Assembly (NCBI RefSeq): GCF_900096945.1
Contig: NZ_FMKA01000006.1
Location: 62,001 to 126,000 of the forward strand
DNA from: Anaerobium acetethylicum
Lineage (GTDB): Bacteria > Bacillota > Clostridia > Lachnospirales > Lachnospiraceae
Direction of reading: 5' to 3'
Length of the DNA stretch: 64,000 bases
How positions within the stretch are numbered: the first letter of the stretch is position 1; each line of letters opens with the position of its first letter. Under the pieces are notes generated by a model. That model saw only the letters and a list, made by a program, of their open reading frames with translations. It had not been told where the DNA came from and made no database searches. This document shows, piece by piece, positions 1 through 7,903 of the stretch. The translations under genes were made by a program, and so were the position numbers.

Positions 1-22
1 AACTGCTGACGGAGGAATAGGG

Positions 23-796
23 ATGTTATTAGTAATTGACGTAGGAAATACAAACATAACGCTTGGGCTGTTTGACGAAGAGCGCCTTATGGGGACTTTT
101 CGCATGACTACAAAGATGCCAAGGACCTCTGATGAGTACGGAATTTCCATATGCGATATGATGAAGTACAAGGGCTTCAAAATTGAGGATGTGCATGATA
201 TCATTATTGCATCCGTTGTTCCGGAAGTGATGTATTCTCTTAGGAACGGAATATACAAATATTTAGGAAAGAATCCGCTGATCGTGGGGCCAGGAACCAA
301 AACCGGAATTAAGGTTGCTACAGACAACCCGAAGGAAACCGGCGCAGACAGGATCGTGGATGCAGTAGGGGCATACGAACTTTATGGCGGTCCAGTAATC
401 GTAATCGATTTCGGAACGGCTACAACCTATGACCTGATCCTGGCAGACGGTTCATTCGTAGCGGGAGCAACAGCGCCTGGCATACAGACGGCCGCAAAAG
501 TAATGTCCCAGGAGGCGGCGAAGCTTCCCCGAATCGAGATCAAGAAGCCAGACTCGATTCTTGCAAAGGAAACAATCAGCAGCATGCAGGCCGGTATCGT
601 GTACGGCTGCATCGGACAGACTGAATATATTATAAAGAAGATGAAGGAAGAGAGCGGGATTAAGAACATCAAGGCAGTTGCCACCGGCGGCCTCGGAAAA
701 ATCATTGCAGACGCCACAGACAGCATTGATATCTACGATCCCATGCTTACGCTCCAGGGCCTCAGGCTCATTTATCAGAAGTGCAGGACCAGATAA
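23..796 (+). CDS. coaX: Type III pantothenate kinase
   Basis: Phosphorylates pantothenate, the first committed step of coenzyme A synthesis, in the cytoplasm. The 257-residue length and the ASKHA-fold motifs match CoaX: an N-terminal phosphate loop IDVGNTN (residues 5-11), the [12 protein letters not shown] segment near residue 107, the second phosphate motif [11 protein letters not shown] near 128, and the C-terminal ATGGLG adenosine loop. The ATG at 23 follows a GGAGG at 11-15. It is the first gene seen of a housekeeping run with dusB, greA and lysS on the same strand. Type III enzymes are not inhibited by CoA and are usual in Clostridia that lack CoaA. Codon use is richer in G+C than the mobile DNA downstream. 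Confidence 0.96.
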   Translation: MLLVIDVGNTNITLGLFDEERLMGTFRMTTKMPRTSDEYGISICDMMKYKGFKIEDVHDIIIASVVPEVMYSLRNGIYKYLGKNPLIVGPGTKTGIKVATDNPKETGADRIVDAVGAYELYGGPVIVIDFGTATTYDLILADGSFVAGATAPGIQTAAKVMSQEAAKLPRIEIKKPDSILAKETISSMQAGIVYGCIGQTEYIIKKMKEESGIKNIKAVATGGLGKIIADATDSIDIYDPMLTLQGLRLIYQKCRTR

Positions 797-896
797 CCAT
801 CGGTTCCTGTGCAGGATACAGTCCGGAACAGCTGCAGGGGATGCTGCGGCGGATACATATAAAAGCAATCGAAGAAAGTAGTAAAAGATAATCATA

Positions 897-1868
897 ATGG
901 AATTAAAAATTGGAAATGTAAACTTAAAGAACAATTTGATACTGGCACCGATGGCAGGGGTTACAGACCTGCCATTTAGACTGCTTTGCAAGGACCAGGG
1001 GTGCGGCCTGCTCTGCATGGAGATGGTGAGCGCGAAAGCAATTTATTTCAATAACAAGAATACGGAAGCGCTCATGGAAATTCACGAGGAAGAAATGCCT
1101 GTTTCTCTTCAGCTATTCGGCTCAGATTCCGATATCATAAGCGAGATGGCAAAAAGGATAGAGGAAAAGCCTTTTGATATCCTGGACATCAATATGGGAT
1201 GCCCGGTGCCCAAGGTCGTAAACAACGGCGAAGGCTCCGCCCTTATGAAAAATCCGAAGCTTGTGGAAGAAATCGTGACCAAGACCGTCAAAGCCATTCA
1301 GAAGCCGGTGACTGTCAAGATCCGAAAGGGATTCAACGACGATTCAGTCAATGCGGTGGAGATCGCCAAAATCATAGAAGGCTGCGGAGCCGCGGCAGTC
1401 GCGGTACACGGCCGGACACGGGAGCAGTACTACTCCGGAAAGGCAGACTGGGATATCATCCGCAGGGTAAAGGAAGCAGTTTCGATCCCTGTTGTTGGAA
1501 ATGGAGATATCGAAAGCCCGCTGGATGCCGAAAGGATGATGAAGGAGACGGGATGCGACGGAGTCATGATCGGCAGAGGCGTAAGAGGAAACCCATGGCT
1601 GTTCAGGCAGATCAATACTTATCTGGATACGGGAGAACGAATTCCAAAGCCGACTCTGGAAGAGGTCAGGGATATGATCATCAGGCATGGCAGACTGCAG
1701 CTCCGGTATAAAGGCGAGCATCAGGGGATGAGGGAAATGAGGAAGCATGTAGCCTGGTACACGGCAGGCTATCCGAATTCCGCCAGACTCAGGAACCAGG
1801 TCAACTCCATCGAGACCATGGATGACCTTGAAAGGCTCATAGAAGGCTTGACAGTGAATGTTCTATAA
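897..1868 (+). CDS. dusB: tRNA-dihydrouridine synthase DusB
   Basis: FMN-dependent reduction of uridine to dihydrouridine in the tRNA D-loop. Diagnostic segments are LAPMAGVTDLPFR (residues 16-28), the DINMGCPVPKVVNNGEGSALM block with the catalytic Cys near residue 102, VAVHGRTREQYYSG near 168, and VGNGDI followed by GCDGVMIGRGVRGNPW for FMN phosphate binding. At 323 residues it is full length. No strong Shine-Dalgarno precedes the ATG at 897; the roughly 100-base gap after coaX holds no other gene. The position between coaX and greA is a familiar Firmicutes arrangement. Confidence 0.95.
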   Translation: MELKIGNVNLKNNLILAPMAGVTDLPFRLLCKDQGCGLLCMEMVSAKAIYFNNKNTEALMEIHEEEMPVSLQLFGSDSDIISEMAKRIEEKPFDILDINMGCPVPKVVNNGEGSALMKNPKLVEEIVTKTVKAIQKPVTVKIRKGFNDDSVNAVEIAKIIEGCGAAAVAVHGRTREQYYSGKADWDIIRRVKEAVSIPVVGNGDIESPLDAERMMKETGCDGVMIGRGVRGNPWLFRQINTYLDTGERIPKPTLEEVRDMIIRHGRLQLRYKGEHQGMREMRKHVAWYTAGYPNSARLRNQVNSIETMDDLERLIEGLTVNVL

Positions 1869-1968
1869 GGTATAATACTGTGACTGTAATTGAAGAATTT
1901 AACGAGATTTAGAAATAAAATTCAAAGTGTTTGATAGCAATATAGATACCAGGAAGGGTGTAAATTGT

Positions 1969-2451
1969 ATGAAAGAGAAAAAGAACTTACTGACGTATGA
2001 AGGGCTTAAAAAACTGGAGGAAGAAATCCAGGATCTCAAAGTAGTAAAGAGAAAAGAAGTTGCACAGAAGATAAAAGAAGCCAGAGAACAGGGCGATTTA
2101 TCTGAAAATGCGGAATATGATGCAGCGAAAGACGAGCAGCGTGATATCGAAGCAAGAATCGAAGAGATCGAGAAAATCCTGAAGAATGTTGAAGTTGTCG
2201 TAGAAGACGAAGTCGACGTAAACAAGATCAGTGTCGGATGTAAAGTAAAAGTTTACGATATCACATTCGAAGAAGATGCAGAATTCAGGATAGTAGGATC
2301 CACAGAAGCAAACAGCCTTACAGGCAAGATTTCAAACGAATCCCCTGTAGGAAAAGCTCTGATCGGAGCAGCTGTCGGAGATGTAGTTGATGTTGAAACC
2401 CAGGCTGGCATTATGCAGTTCAAGGTTTTGGAGATACAAAGAGCTAACTAA
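1969..2451 (+). CDS. greA: Transcription elongation factor GreA
   Basis: Rescues backtracked RNA polymerase by stimulating cleavage of the 3' end of the transcript. The protein has the N-terminal antiparallel coiled coil (about residues 5-75, with [16 protein letters not shown] at the tip carrying the conserved acidic residues) and a C-terminal FKBP-like domain ending in VLEIQRAN. The frame stays open upstream to a GTG at 1927, but I chose the ATG at 1969: it gives the usual 160-residue length, it starts at the canonical [12 protein letters not shown], and an AGGAAGGGTG lies at 1951-1960. It is probably cotranscribed with lysS, whose start lies 15 bases beyond the greA stop. Confidence 0.96.
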   Translation: MKEKKNLLTYEGLKKLEEEIQDLKVVKRKEVAQKIKEAREQGDLSENAEYDAAKDEQRDIEARIEEIEKILKNVEVVVEDEVDVNKISVGCKVKVYDITFEEDAEFRIVGSTEANSLTGKISNESPVGKALIGAAVGDVVDVETQAGIMQFKVLEIQRAN

Positions 2452-2465
2452 GAGGAGTGAGAGAT

Positions 2466-3974
2466 TTGGCAGAGCAGAAGAACAGCCAGGAACAGAAAAA
2501 TGTACAGGAACAGGATATCAATCAGTTAATACAGGTTCGCCGCAATAAATTAAAGGATTTACAGGACGCAGGAAAAAACCCTTTCGAAATCATGAAATAT
2601 GATGTGACAAACCACAGCGCTGATGTAAAGGATAATTTCGCGGAATATGAAGATAAGGAAGTACGTCTTGCAGGACGTATCATGTCAAAGAGGGTTATGG
2701 GTAAGGCATCATTCTGCAATATCCAGGACTTGAAAGGGAATATCCAGTCTTATGTAGCGCGTGACAGCATCGGTGAAGAATCCTATGCTGATTTCAAAAA
2801 AATGGATATCGGCGATATCGTCGGAATCAAAGGAACCGTATTTAGAACTAAGACTGAAGAGATTTCTATCCATGCTTCAGAAGTAACCCTGCTTTCCAAG
2901 AGTCTGCAGATCCTTCCTGAAAAATTCCATGGTTTAAAAGATACAGATACAAGATACAGACAGAGATATGTCGACCTGATCGTGAACAAAGAAGTAAAGG
3001 ATACATTCATCAAGAGATCCAAAATCATCAGCTCGATCCGTAACTATCTTGACGGACAGGGCTTCATGGAAGTTGAAACTCCGATCCTCGTTCCAAATGC
3101 AGGCGGAGCAGCAGCAAAACCTTTCGATACCTATTACAATGCACTCGACGAAGATGTGCATTTGAGGATCTCCCTGGAATTATACCTGAAAAGGCTTATC
3201 GTAGGCGGACTTGAAAGAGTTTATGAAATCGGACGCGTATTCAGGAACGAAGGCCTTTCCGTAAGGCATAACCCTGAATTCACTCTTTTGGAATTATACC
3301 AGGCTTATACAGACTACTACGGAATGATGGACCTCTGTGAAACGCTCTACAGGCACGTAGCACAGGAAGTTCTTGGGACGACCCTTATTTCCTACGAAGG
3401 CGTGGAAATCGACCTCTCAAAGCCTTTTGAAAGGCTTACAATGGTTGATGCCGTCAAGAAATATGCAGGAATCGACTTCAGCACAATCGAGACTGAAGCA
3501 GAGGCGAAAGCCCTTGCAGACGAGAGAGAGATCCATTACGAAAAATGGCACAAGAAGGGCGATATCCTGAACCTGATGTTCGAAGAGTATGTCGAAGAAC
3601 ACCTTATCCAGCCTACCTTCATCATGGATCACCCTACAGATGTTTCCCCTCTTGCAAAGAGGAAGAACGACAATCCTGAATTTACAGAACGTTTCGAATT
3701 ATTCATCACCAGAAGAGAGATGGCAAATGCCTTCTCCGAACTCAACGACCCTATCGACCAGAGGGGACGTTTTGAGGCACAGGAAGCCCTTAAGGCTGCC
3801 GGCGATGAAGAAGCAAACAGCGTGGATGAAGATTTCCTGAATGCTTTATCACACGGAATGCCGCCAACAGGCGGAATCGGTATCGGCATTGACCGTATGG
3901 TAATGCTGCTTACGGATTCATCGGCGATCAGGGATGTGCTTTTGTTTCCGACGATGAAGAGTCTGGATAAATAA
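2466..3974 (+). CDS. lysS: Lysyl-tRNA synthetase (class II)
   Basis: Charges tRNA-Lys. It has an N-terminal OB-fold anticodon-binding domain (about residues 50-150) and a class II catalytic core with motif 1 ([21 protein letters not shown]), motif 2 ([26 protein letters not shown], written here with gaps: [12 protein letters not shown] then [12 protein letters not shown]) and motif 3 ([14 protein letters not shown] near the C-terminus). A GTG at 2457 is in frame, but it sits inside the AGAGGAG ribosome binding site at 2451-2457. The TTG at 2466, 8 bases downstream, is the likelier start and gives 502 residues. It is the last chromosomal gene before the mobile element. Confidence 0.95.
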   Translation: MAEQKNSQEQKNVQEQDINQLIQVRRNKLKDLQDAGKNPFEIMKYDVTNHSADVKDNFAEYEDKEVRLAGRIMSKRVMGKASFCNIQDLKGNIQSYVARDSIGEESYADFKKMDIGDIVGIKGTVFRTKTEEISIHASEVTLLSKSLQILPEKFHGLKDTDTRYRQRYVDLIVNKEVKDTFIKRSKIISSIRNYLDGQGFMEVETPILVPNAGGAAAKPFDTYYNALDEDVHLRISLELYLKRLIVGGLERVYEIGRVFRNEGLSVRHNPEFTLLELYQAYTDYYGMMDLCETLYRHVAQEVLGTTLISYEGVEIDLSKPFERLTMVDAVKKYAGIDFSTIETEAEAKALADEREIHYEKWHKKGDILNLMFEEYVEEHLIQPTFIMDHPTDVSPLAKRKNDNPEFTERFELFITRREMANAFSELNDPIDQRGRFEAQEALKAAGDEEANSVDEDFLNALSHGMPPTGGIGIGIDRMVMLLTDSSAIRDVLLFPTMKSLDK

Positions 3975-4116
3975 AGCCAGTGTTTATACGGCTTTTGAGA
4001 GATTCAGATGTCCAAAGGACATCAAAAGGACATCAAAAAGATGGTCAAGTCCGAATGAGTTCGAATGAGCTGGAATTTTGGTAAATGAAGTTGAATTTAA
4101 TAAAAGCACTATTTTA
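3975..4116. other. lysS-ICE junction with GATGTCC repeats
   Basis: There is no gene here. The stretch holds GATGTCC at 4007-4013, its inverse GGACATC at 4017-4023 and again at 4028-4034, and a further GATGTCC at 4172-4178 beyond the terminator. There is also a tandem CGAATGAGTT/CGAATGAGC near 4051-4070. Short repeated sites between the last housekeeping gene and the first excisionase-like genes are what an element end with integrase/excisionase arm sites would look like. The exact attL cannot be fixed without the other end of the element. Confidence 0.4.
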
Positions 4117-4155
4117 GGGCACTTTTCTAGAGAAATTTAGAAAAGTGTCCTTTTT
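4117..4155 (+). terminator. Rho-independent terminator after lysS
   Basis: GGGCACTTTTCTA (4117-4129) pairs with TAGAAAAGTGTCC (4138-4150) with one wobble, followed directly by TTTTT (4151-4155). This long stem with a U-tract closes the greA-lysS transcription unit and separates it from the ICE genes. It may be part of the element end rather than chromosomal. Confidence 0.85.
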
Positions 4156-4202
4156 GCGTTATGGAGAAAATGATGTCCTTTTCAGGAAAGAGGTGTAATA
4201 GC

Positions 4203-4442
4203 ATGAAGCAGGATAAGAGATTTAATTATAAGGAAGCAGAAGAGAGTGGAAAAAAGTTTGTGAGATATAAGGATGGATGCAAAGTCTATGGAATGGGTAT
4301 CTCAAAGTTTCAGGAAATAGCTAAGAAAGCAAATGCAGTATACAAAGTGAATCAGATGGTACTGGTAAATACAGAGATTCTAGATCGTTATCTAGAACGA
4401 TATAGAGTATTAAGTAAAGAGGTGGAGCTGGATGGCGAATAA
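4203..4442 (+). CDS. DUF6462 excisionase-like DNA-binding protein, copy 1
   Basis: A small protein (79 residues) with one DUF6462-type unit: FVRYKDGCKVYGMGISKF, then a helix, then AVYKVNQMVLVNTEILDRYLERYR. The pattern of a conserved basic strand, a helix-turn-helix-like MGxxKFQEIAKKA and a terminal YLE helix resembles MerR/Xis-type winged helices. Proteins of this family are common near one end of clostridial ICEs. I chose ATG 4203 because AAAGAGGTG precedes it; a longer frame from 4161 lacks a ribosome binding site. The stop overlaps the start of the next gene (ATG 4432), implying translational coupling. An excisionase or repressor role is inferred. Confidence 0.8.
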   Translation: MKQDKRFNYKEAEESGKKFVRYKDGCKVYGMGISKFQEIAKKANAVYKVNQMVLVNTEILDRYLERYRVLSKEVELDGE

Positions 4443-4896
4443 GTTACAGACATCAATCAGGGCATATGCAGCGGATAATATTCAGATAAAAAGGTTTCTT
4501 AGGGTTGAGGATGCACAACAACTTTTTCATATAGAAGATGAAGTCTTATTGATAGTAGCGTTATCTGCGGATGCATTATATCAGTTGCCGAGAACAACAT
4601 TGATACATCAAAAGAAGATGGAGGATTATATGAAGCATTTATATAAGGTACCCAATACATCAAAATATGTGCAGAAAAAATATGTCAGAATAGGAGAGGG
4701 TTCGATCACATATAGCATTGGTCATCATAGGTTTATTGAAATGGCAAGGGCTGCGGGAGCTGTATATAAGATAAATGAGGGAACTGGTGGGACTGTTCTT
4801 ATAAACATTGATATCTTTGACGAATACATGGAGCAATTTCGGGAAGAGGCAATTCCAATGAAACATCCATTATTTGGCCCAGCGAAAGGAGAGTAA
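4432..4896 (+). CDS. DUF6462 protein with two domain copies
   Basis: 154 residues. The C-terminal half (about residues 84-139) is a clear second DUF6462 unit: KYVRIGEGSITYSIGHHRF, AGAVYKINE, VLINIDIFDEYMEQF. The N-terminal half (about residues 22-71: FLRVEDAQQLFHIEDEVLL, ADALYQLPRTTLIHQ, MEDYMKHLY) aligns with the same pattern at nearly the same length without gaps, but has lost the glycines and the basic helix. It reads as a degenerate internal duplicate, which I have not seen annotated. The gene overlaps copy 1 by 11 bases and is followed by copy 3 after 2 bases. DNA binding is inferred from family membership. Confidence 0.8.
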   Translation: MANKLQTSIRAYAADNIQIKRFLRVEDAQQLFHIEDEVLLIVALSADALYQLPRTTLIHQKKMEDYMKHLYKVPNTSKYVQKKYVRIGEGSITYSIGHHRFIEMARAAGAVYKINEGTGGTVLINIDIFDEYMEQFREEAIPMKHPLFGPAKGE

Positions 4897-4898
4897 CT

Positions 4899-5180
4899 AT
4901 GGGGTATTCATATAAGACTTATACAGATACAAAAGAAGTGATGAAAAAGTATGTTAATGCGAGAGAAGGTGAAATCATCTACAGTATTGGAAAAACAAGG
5001 TTTATGGCACTAGCAGGTGAAGCAGGTGCAATCTACAAAGTAGGCAATTCAGCACTTGTAAATACTGAGGTTTTTGAAACATATTTGGAACAGTTTCATG
5101 AGCCATCAAGATCACTGCCAAAGCATATCTGGAAAAAGTTGCAAGAATCAGATGGTGATAGAGATAGTCCACATAAATAA
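4899..5180 (+). CDS. DUF6462 excisionase-like protein, copy 3
   Basis: 93 residues with a single unit, KYVNAREGEIIYSIGKTRFM, AGAIYKVGNSALVNTEVFETYLEQF (residues 17-65), then a short charged tail. It is closer to the C-terminal domain of the preceding protein than to copy 1 (both have YSIGxxRF and AGAxYK), so the cluster probably grew by tandem duplication. A GAAAGGAGAG site precedes ATG 4899. Together the three genes form one translationally coupled mini-operon at the left end of the element, where an excision or transfer regulator would be expected. Confidence 0.8.
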   Translation: MGYSYKTYTDTKEVMKKYVNAREGEIIYSIGKTRFMALAGEAGAIYKVGNSALVNTEVFETYLEQFHEPSRSLPKHIWKKLQESDGDRDSPHK

Positions 5181-5182
5181 AA

Positions 5183-5655
5183 CACACCAATAATTGGTGT
5201 GAAATAAGTAAAATACACCAGTATAGTTTCTATCCAGATAATTGCATTGAAGTTATTATATACATGTTCCCAGCGAAAGCAAGGAACATACAACTTAATA
5301 TCAGTTACAAAGTTAGAGTAAAAGTTCGGGGTATCTGCCTGGAAGGTTCAAGACCACTGTTATCACATTAGTAGTTCGAAGGATTGAAAAATGAAGAACG
5401 AGAAGCAGGGCACAAGCACGGTAAAAGGATTACAGATATTGCGAATGGATAATAAACCATGAAGGTTGAGAGGTTCAACCTTATCCTCGAAATGGCAATA
5501 GAGGAGATAGTGTTACTTGCAAAATAGTAAGGCGTCATGAACGCATTAGGCGGCTCATTTGTAACTCCCGGGATGAGAACATTCCTTAGTGTACGGGGCA
5601 ATAGGGACTTGAAACAGTCAACGTACACCTTACATAGCAAAAGCTATGAAAGATA
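5183..5655 (+). ncRNA. Candidate structured non-coding RNA region
   Basis: There is no credible ORF for about 470 bases, but hairpins come in succession. CACACCAAT/ATTGGTGTG is at 5183-5201. ATGTTCC...GGAACAT (5264-5289) encloses a GC-GAAA-GC tetraloop. AGGTTGA/TCAACCT lies near 5461-5480. A CCTC/GAGG stem is near 5483-5505, and TTACT/AGTAA and GCGT/ACGC follow to about 5545. GCTCAT/ATGAG surrounds CCCGGG. GTGTACG...CGTACAC near 5590-5629 has an inner GACT-TGAAAC-AGTC. CATAGC-AAAA-GCTATG is near 5633-5648. The chain ends just before the ribosome binding site of the next gene. It could be a stand-alone ncRNA or a long 5' leader. Domain V of a group II intron is not recognisable. No named family is claimed. 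Confidence 0.45.
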
Positions 5656-5668
5656 AGGAGAATGCAAA

Positions 5669-5824
5669 ATGATAGGAATTATTGTTATAGCTATTATCAT
5701 TATTATTCCACTATTTTCATGTGCTAAATCAGCGGGTATTGCAGACCAAAGATTAGAAGAATTTCATGATGCATTAATCTTCAAAATGGAGGATAGTGCG
5801 TATGAAGGTCAAGGAGAAATCTAA
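5669..5824 (+). CDS. Small membrane or lipoprotein-like peptide (51 aa)
   Basis: Starts at ATG 5669 behind AAGGAGAATGCAAA. The first 18 residues are almost purely isoleucine/valine with a possible lipobox (PLFSC, Cys18), so the product should be a secreted lipopeptide or single-span membrane peptide with a short acidic C-terminal tail (DQRLEEFHDALIFKMED). It overlaps the next gene by 23 bases in another frame, which suggests a coupled pair. Function is unknown. It is below the size most gene finders accept, but the ribosome binding site and tight spacing support it. Confidence 0.55.
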   Translation: MIGIIVIAIIIIIPLFSCAKSAGIADQRLEEFHDALIFKMEDSAYEGQGEI

Positions 5825-6086
5825 TAGCAGAGATAGTGATGCAGAAAAGAAGATAGAAAAGGATTTGAAGTCATGTATGAAATGTCATTTCTTTTGGGGG
5901 AATGATAGTCGATGCATAACCAATCAGTGTTATAAGGAAAAGAAAGAAACAGTTACAAATAAGCAAAAGAGTGAATGTGATGATTGTCCTTATAAACAAA
6001 ACGATTCTTACTGTTTCCCATGTATGAAGAAAATAATGGGGATGAAGGCAGATGAAACAGATGTGGAAAATCAAAGAAAATATTAG
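5802..6086 (+). CDS. Cysteine-rich putative zinc-binding protein
   Basis: 94 residues with nine cysteines in two clusters: CMKCHFFWGNDSRCITNQC (about residues 24-42) and CDDCPYKQNDSYCFPC (about 60-75). The CxxC...C...C spacing suggests two structural zinc sites. The N-terminus is lysine/aspartate-rich. I use ATG 5802 because GGAGG at 5789-5793 is well spaced for it; a GTG at 5796 is too close. I recognise no named family. It lies between the structured region and the ParM-like gene, and its function is unknown. Confidence 0.65.
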   Translation: MKVKEKSNSRDSDAEKKIEKDLKSCMKCHFFWGNDSRCITNQCYKEKKETVTNKQKSECDDCPYKQNDSYCFPCMKKIMGMKADETDVENQRKY

Positions 6087-6099
6087 GAGGAAGAGACGA

Positions 6100-7026
6100 A
6101 TGAATATTAGTAATTTAGAAGTGATTGGCATTGATCATGGCTGGTCAATGATGAAGACAGTATCGCAGGTATTTGTTACTGGAGCAAAAGAAATAAGAAC
6201 AGAGCCAGCCGTATTCGATGATGTTTTGGAATTGGATGGTAAGTACTACAAGGTTGGAACTCAGAGACAGGAAGTTAAAGATAGAAAGACAGATGATGAA
6301 TCATTCTTACTATTGACTTACGCATCCATTGCAAAAGAACTAAAGCGTAGAGGAAAAACAAGTGCAGATGTATTCCTTGCAGTTGGACTTCCACTCACAA
6401 GATTTGGAAGTGAAAAAGCGGACTTCATTCATTATCTTACAGCAAGAAAAGAAGTTACTTTCTATTATGAGACAGTTTGCTACACAATCAGAATTGTGAA
6501 TGCGGCAGTATTTCCACAGTGTTATGCAGCAGTAGCAGATAGGATTCTTGCTTTCAAGAAAAAGACACTGATTGTTGATATAGGTTCTTGGACAATAGAT
6601 ATTATGCCAGTGATTAACAAATCTCCGGATGAATCCAATTGCATTACGATTCAAAGAGGGTTGATAACCTGCATGAGGGCAATAAACGAGAAATGTGTCA
6701 GGCTCTATAATGGAGAGATTGATGAAAGCGAGTTGCAGAATCTTATGCGATATGGTGCAGATTATGCGAAAGATGAAGAATACTATCAGGTTGCAAAAGA
6801 CGAGATTGAAGCTTTTGTAGAGAAAGTATACAACTCCATCCGAGAATATGGCTACAACCTAAAAACCACACCAATAATCTTTGTGGGTGGGGGTGCAGTA
6901 GTTATGAAGAATTTTGGCAATTATGATGAAAAGAATATTTCTTATATTCTTGATATCAAGGCTAATGCAAGAGGATATGAGGAACTTGCTGATATTGGTC
7001 TTAGAAATATGAGAAAGAAAGCTTAG
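6100..7026 (+). CDS. ParM/StbA-like actin-type segregation ATPase
   Basis: 308 residues with actin/Hsp70-superfamily signatures: phosphate-1 loop VIGIDHGWSMMKT near the N-terminus, phosphate-2 LIVDIGSWTIDIM near residue 160, and an adenosine loop IIFVGGGAVVM near residue 263. Such proteins polymerise with ATP and push apart plasmid copies bound by a ParR adaptor. ATG 6100 follows TATTAGGAGGAAGAGACGA; an in-frame start at 6052 lies inside the preceding gene. The next gene, 11 bases away, encodes a small helix-rich protein suited to be the adaptor. Finding a ParM-like pair on an ICE suggests an extrachromosomal replicating phase. Confidence 0.85.
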   Translation: MNISNLEVIGIDHGWSMMKTVSQVFVTGAKEIRTEPAVFDDVLELDGKYYKVGTQRQEVKDRKTDDESFLLLTYASIAKELKRRGKTSADVFLAVGLPLTRFGSEKADFIHYLTARKEVTFYYETVCYTIRIVNAAVFPQCYAAVADRILAFKKKTLIVDIGSWTIDIMPVINKSPDESNCITIQRGLITCMRAINEKCVRLYNGEIDESELQNLMRYGADYAKDEEYYQVAKDEIEAFVEKVYNSIREYGYNLKTTPIIFVGGGAVVMKNFGNYDEKNISYILDIKANARGYEELADIGLRNMRKKA

Positions 7027-7037
7027 AGGAGGTGCAT

Positions 7038-7475
7038 ATGGCTAATAATGTTGTTTTCAATAGTATTCGTATGAATATGAATAATCCTCAACACGTAAAG
7101 GTAAATGCAGTTCTTAGCAATCTGGATAACAATGTATGTAAATCAAAAAATCAAATGATTATTGATGCGATAGAGTTTTATATTGATCATTTCGGAAAGG
7201 AAGAATTTACGGCAATATCTGAAGAAAAAGCTTCAAGATTTATTACAGTAGATGATTTAGAGAAAGTGAAGGCAGAACTTACTGAAAGTGTTTTGACAGA
7301 AGCAAGAAGAGAAGTAATAAGACTTCTTGGTACTGCTGTTTCTGGAAGAGTGATTATAGATTCAGAAAAAATAACAGTTCCAGTAGAAGAAAGCCCAAAG
7401 GTTAAGGATGATGTGGTTGTATCAGATTTAGCGACTGGTTGGATGGAACAGTCTTTTGAAGGAATGGATGAATAG
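7038..7475 (+). CDS. Putative ParR-like partition adaptor
   Basis: 145 residues. The N-terminal half (VFNSIRMNMNNPQHVKVNAVL, followed by NKNQMIIDAIEFYIDH) fits a ribbon-helix-helix DNA-binding domain; the rest is helical and acidic. ParM-type ATPases are normally followed by just such a gene, whose product binds the centromere-like site and the filament end. I chose ATG 7038 because AGGAGG at 7027-7032 sits 5-6 bases upstream; a GTG at 7032 overlaps that site. The name is inferred from position and fold pattern, not from a recognised close homologue. Confidence 0.6.
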   Translation: MANNVVFNSIRMNMNNPQHVKVNAVLSNLDNNVCKSKNQMIIDAIEFYIDHFGKEEFTAISEEKASRFITVDDLEKVKAELTESVLTEARREVIRLLGTAVSGRVIIDSEKITVPVEESPKVKDDVVVSDLATGWMEQSFEGMDE

Positions 7476-7487
7476 GAGGGAATGCAA

Positions 7488-7664
7488 ATGTTAAGAAGAT
7501 TTTTCGCCGGATTAGGCATGATATTGTTAGCAATATTAAAAGGAATCGCTTGGATTTTATTAAGCATATTAAACCTTGCGCTAGGAGTGGCAAAAATCTT
7601 CCTTCTTTTGCTTGGATTAGTTGCAAGATTATTTCTAGCATTTGTCAGAATTGGTACACCCTGA
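7488..7664 (+). CDS. Small two-helix hydrophobic membrane protein
   Basis: 58 residues, almost entirely hydrophobic (GMILLAILKGIAWILLSILN, then ALGVAKIFLLLLGLVARLFLAF), with arginines at the N-terminus and near the C-terminus. It should form two membrane helices. GGAGGG upstream favours ATG 7488 over ATG 7482. Function is unknown. It lies in a closely spaced series (gaps of 12-15 bases) with the partition-like pair and a 28-residue peptide gene, so it is likely cotranscribed. Confidence 0.6.
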   Translation: MLRRFFAGLGMILLAILKGIAWILLSILNLALGVAKIFLLLLGLVARLFLAFVRIGTP

Positions 7665-7678
7665 GAGGAGGTGAGACT

Positions 7679-7765
7679 ATGAAGATTATGACTTTTGCTG
7701 CATACAAAAAGTATCGTCATTTGATGAAATACTTTTTTGCAATGCGTAAACTAAGTGCAGTATAA
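7679..7765 (+). CDS. 28-residue basic peptide
   Basis: ATG 7679 has a near-perfect AGAGGAGGTGAGACT upstream. The peptide is short and basic (MKIMTFAAYKKYRHLMKYF, then AMRKLSAV). Support is limited to the strong ribosome binding site and its spacing 14 bases after the preceding gene. It could be a functional small protein or a translated spacer. No homologue is recognised. Confidence 0.4.
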   Translation: MKIMTFAAYKKYRHLMKYFFAMRKLSAV

Positions 7766-7778
7766 TAAGGAGGAAGAC

Positions 7779-7895
7779 ATGAACAGAATACGGGATGTAC
7801 CTTAGAAGTGTCCCGTGCAACTTAATAGATGTTCACATTTGTAAGTGTGGACAGGCACGGAACACAGAGCCTATCCCACTTACGGAGAGGATAGG
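7779..7895 (+). promoter_or_regulatory. Short leader ORF plus three hairpins before the lipoprotein gene
   Basis: AAGGAGGAAGAC precedes a nine-codon ORF (ATG 7779 to TAG 7805; MNRIRDVP). Three stems follow: ACGGGA/TCCCGT (7790-7816, overlapping the end of the ORF), TGTTCACA/TGTGGACA (7828-7851) and CCTATCC/GGATAGG (7871-7895). The last stem encloses GGAGAGG, part of the likely ribosome binding region of the lipoprotein gene. The layout resembles a translation-sensing leader. That reading is inference. Confidence 0.4.
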
Positions 7896-7903
7896 TGAAG
7901 CAG

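Noticed and set aside
452-1018. Antisense ORF across coaX and dusB
   Set aside because: A shadow of two clear housekeeping genes; low-complexity composition, no ribosome binding site and no recognisable domain.
1199-1711. Alternative-frame ORF inside dusB
   Set aside because: Long only because of base composition; Arg/Gln-rich translation, no initiation signal, unlike the supported overlap at 33977.
2457-2465. GTG start for LysS
   Set aside because: The codon overlaps the Shine-Dalgarno sequence; TTG 2466 has correct spacing.
5560-5655. Group II intron 3' end (domains V/VI)
   Set aside because: The hairpins lack the conserved domain V catalytic bases and bulge, and no reverse transcriptase is nearby.
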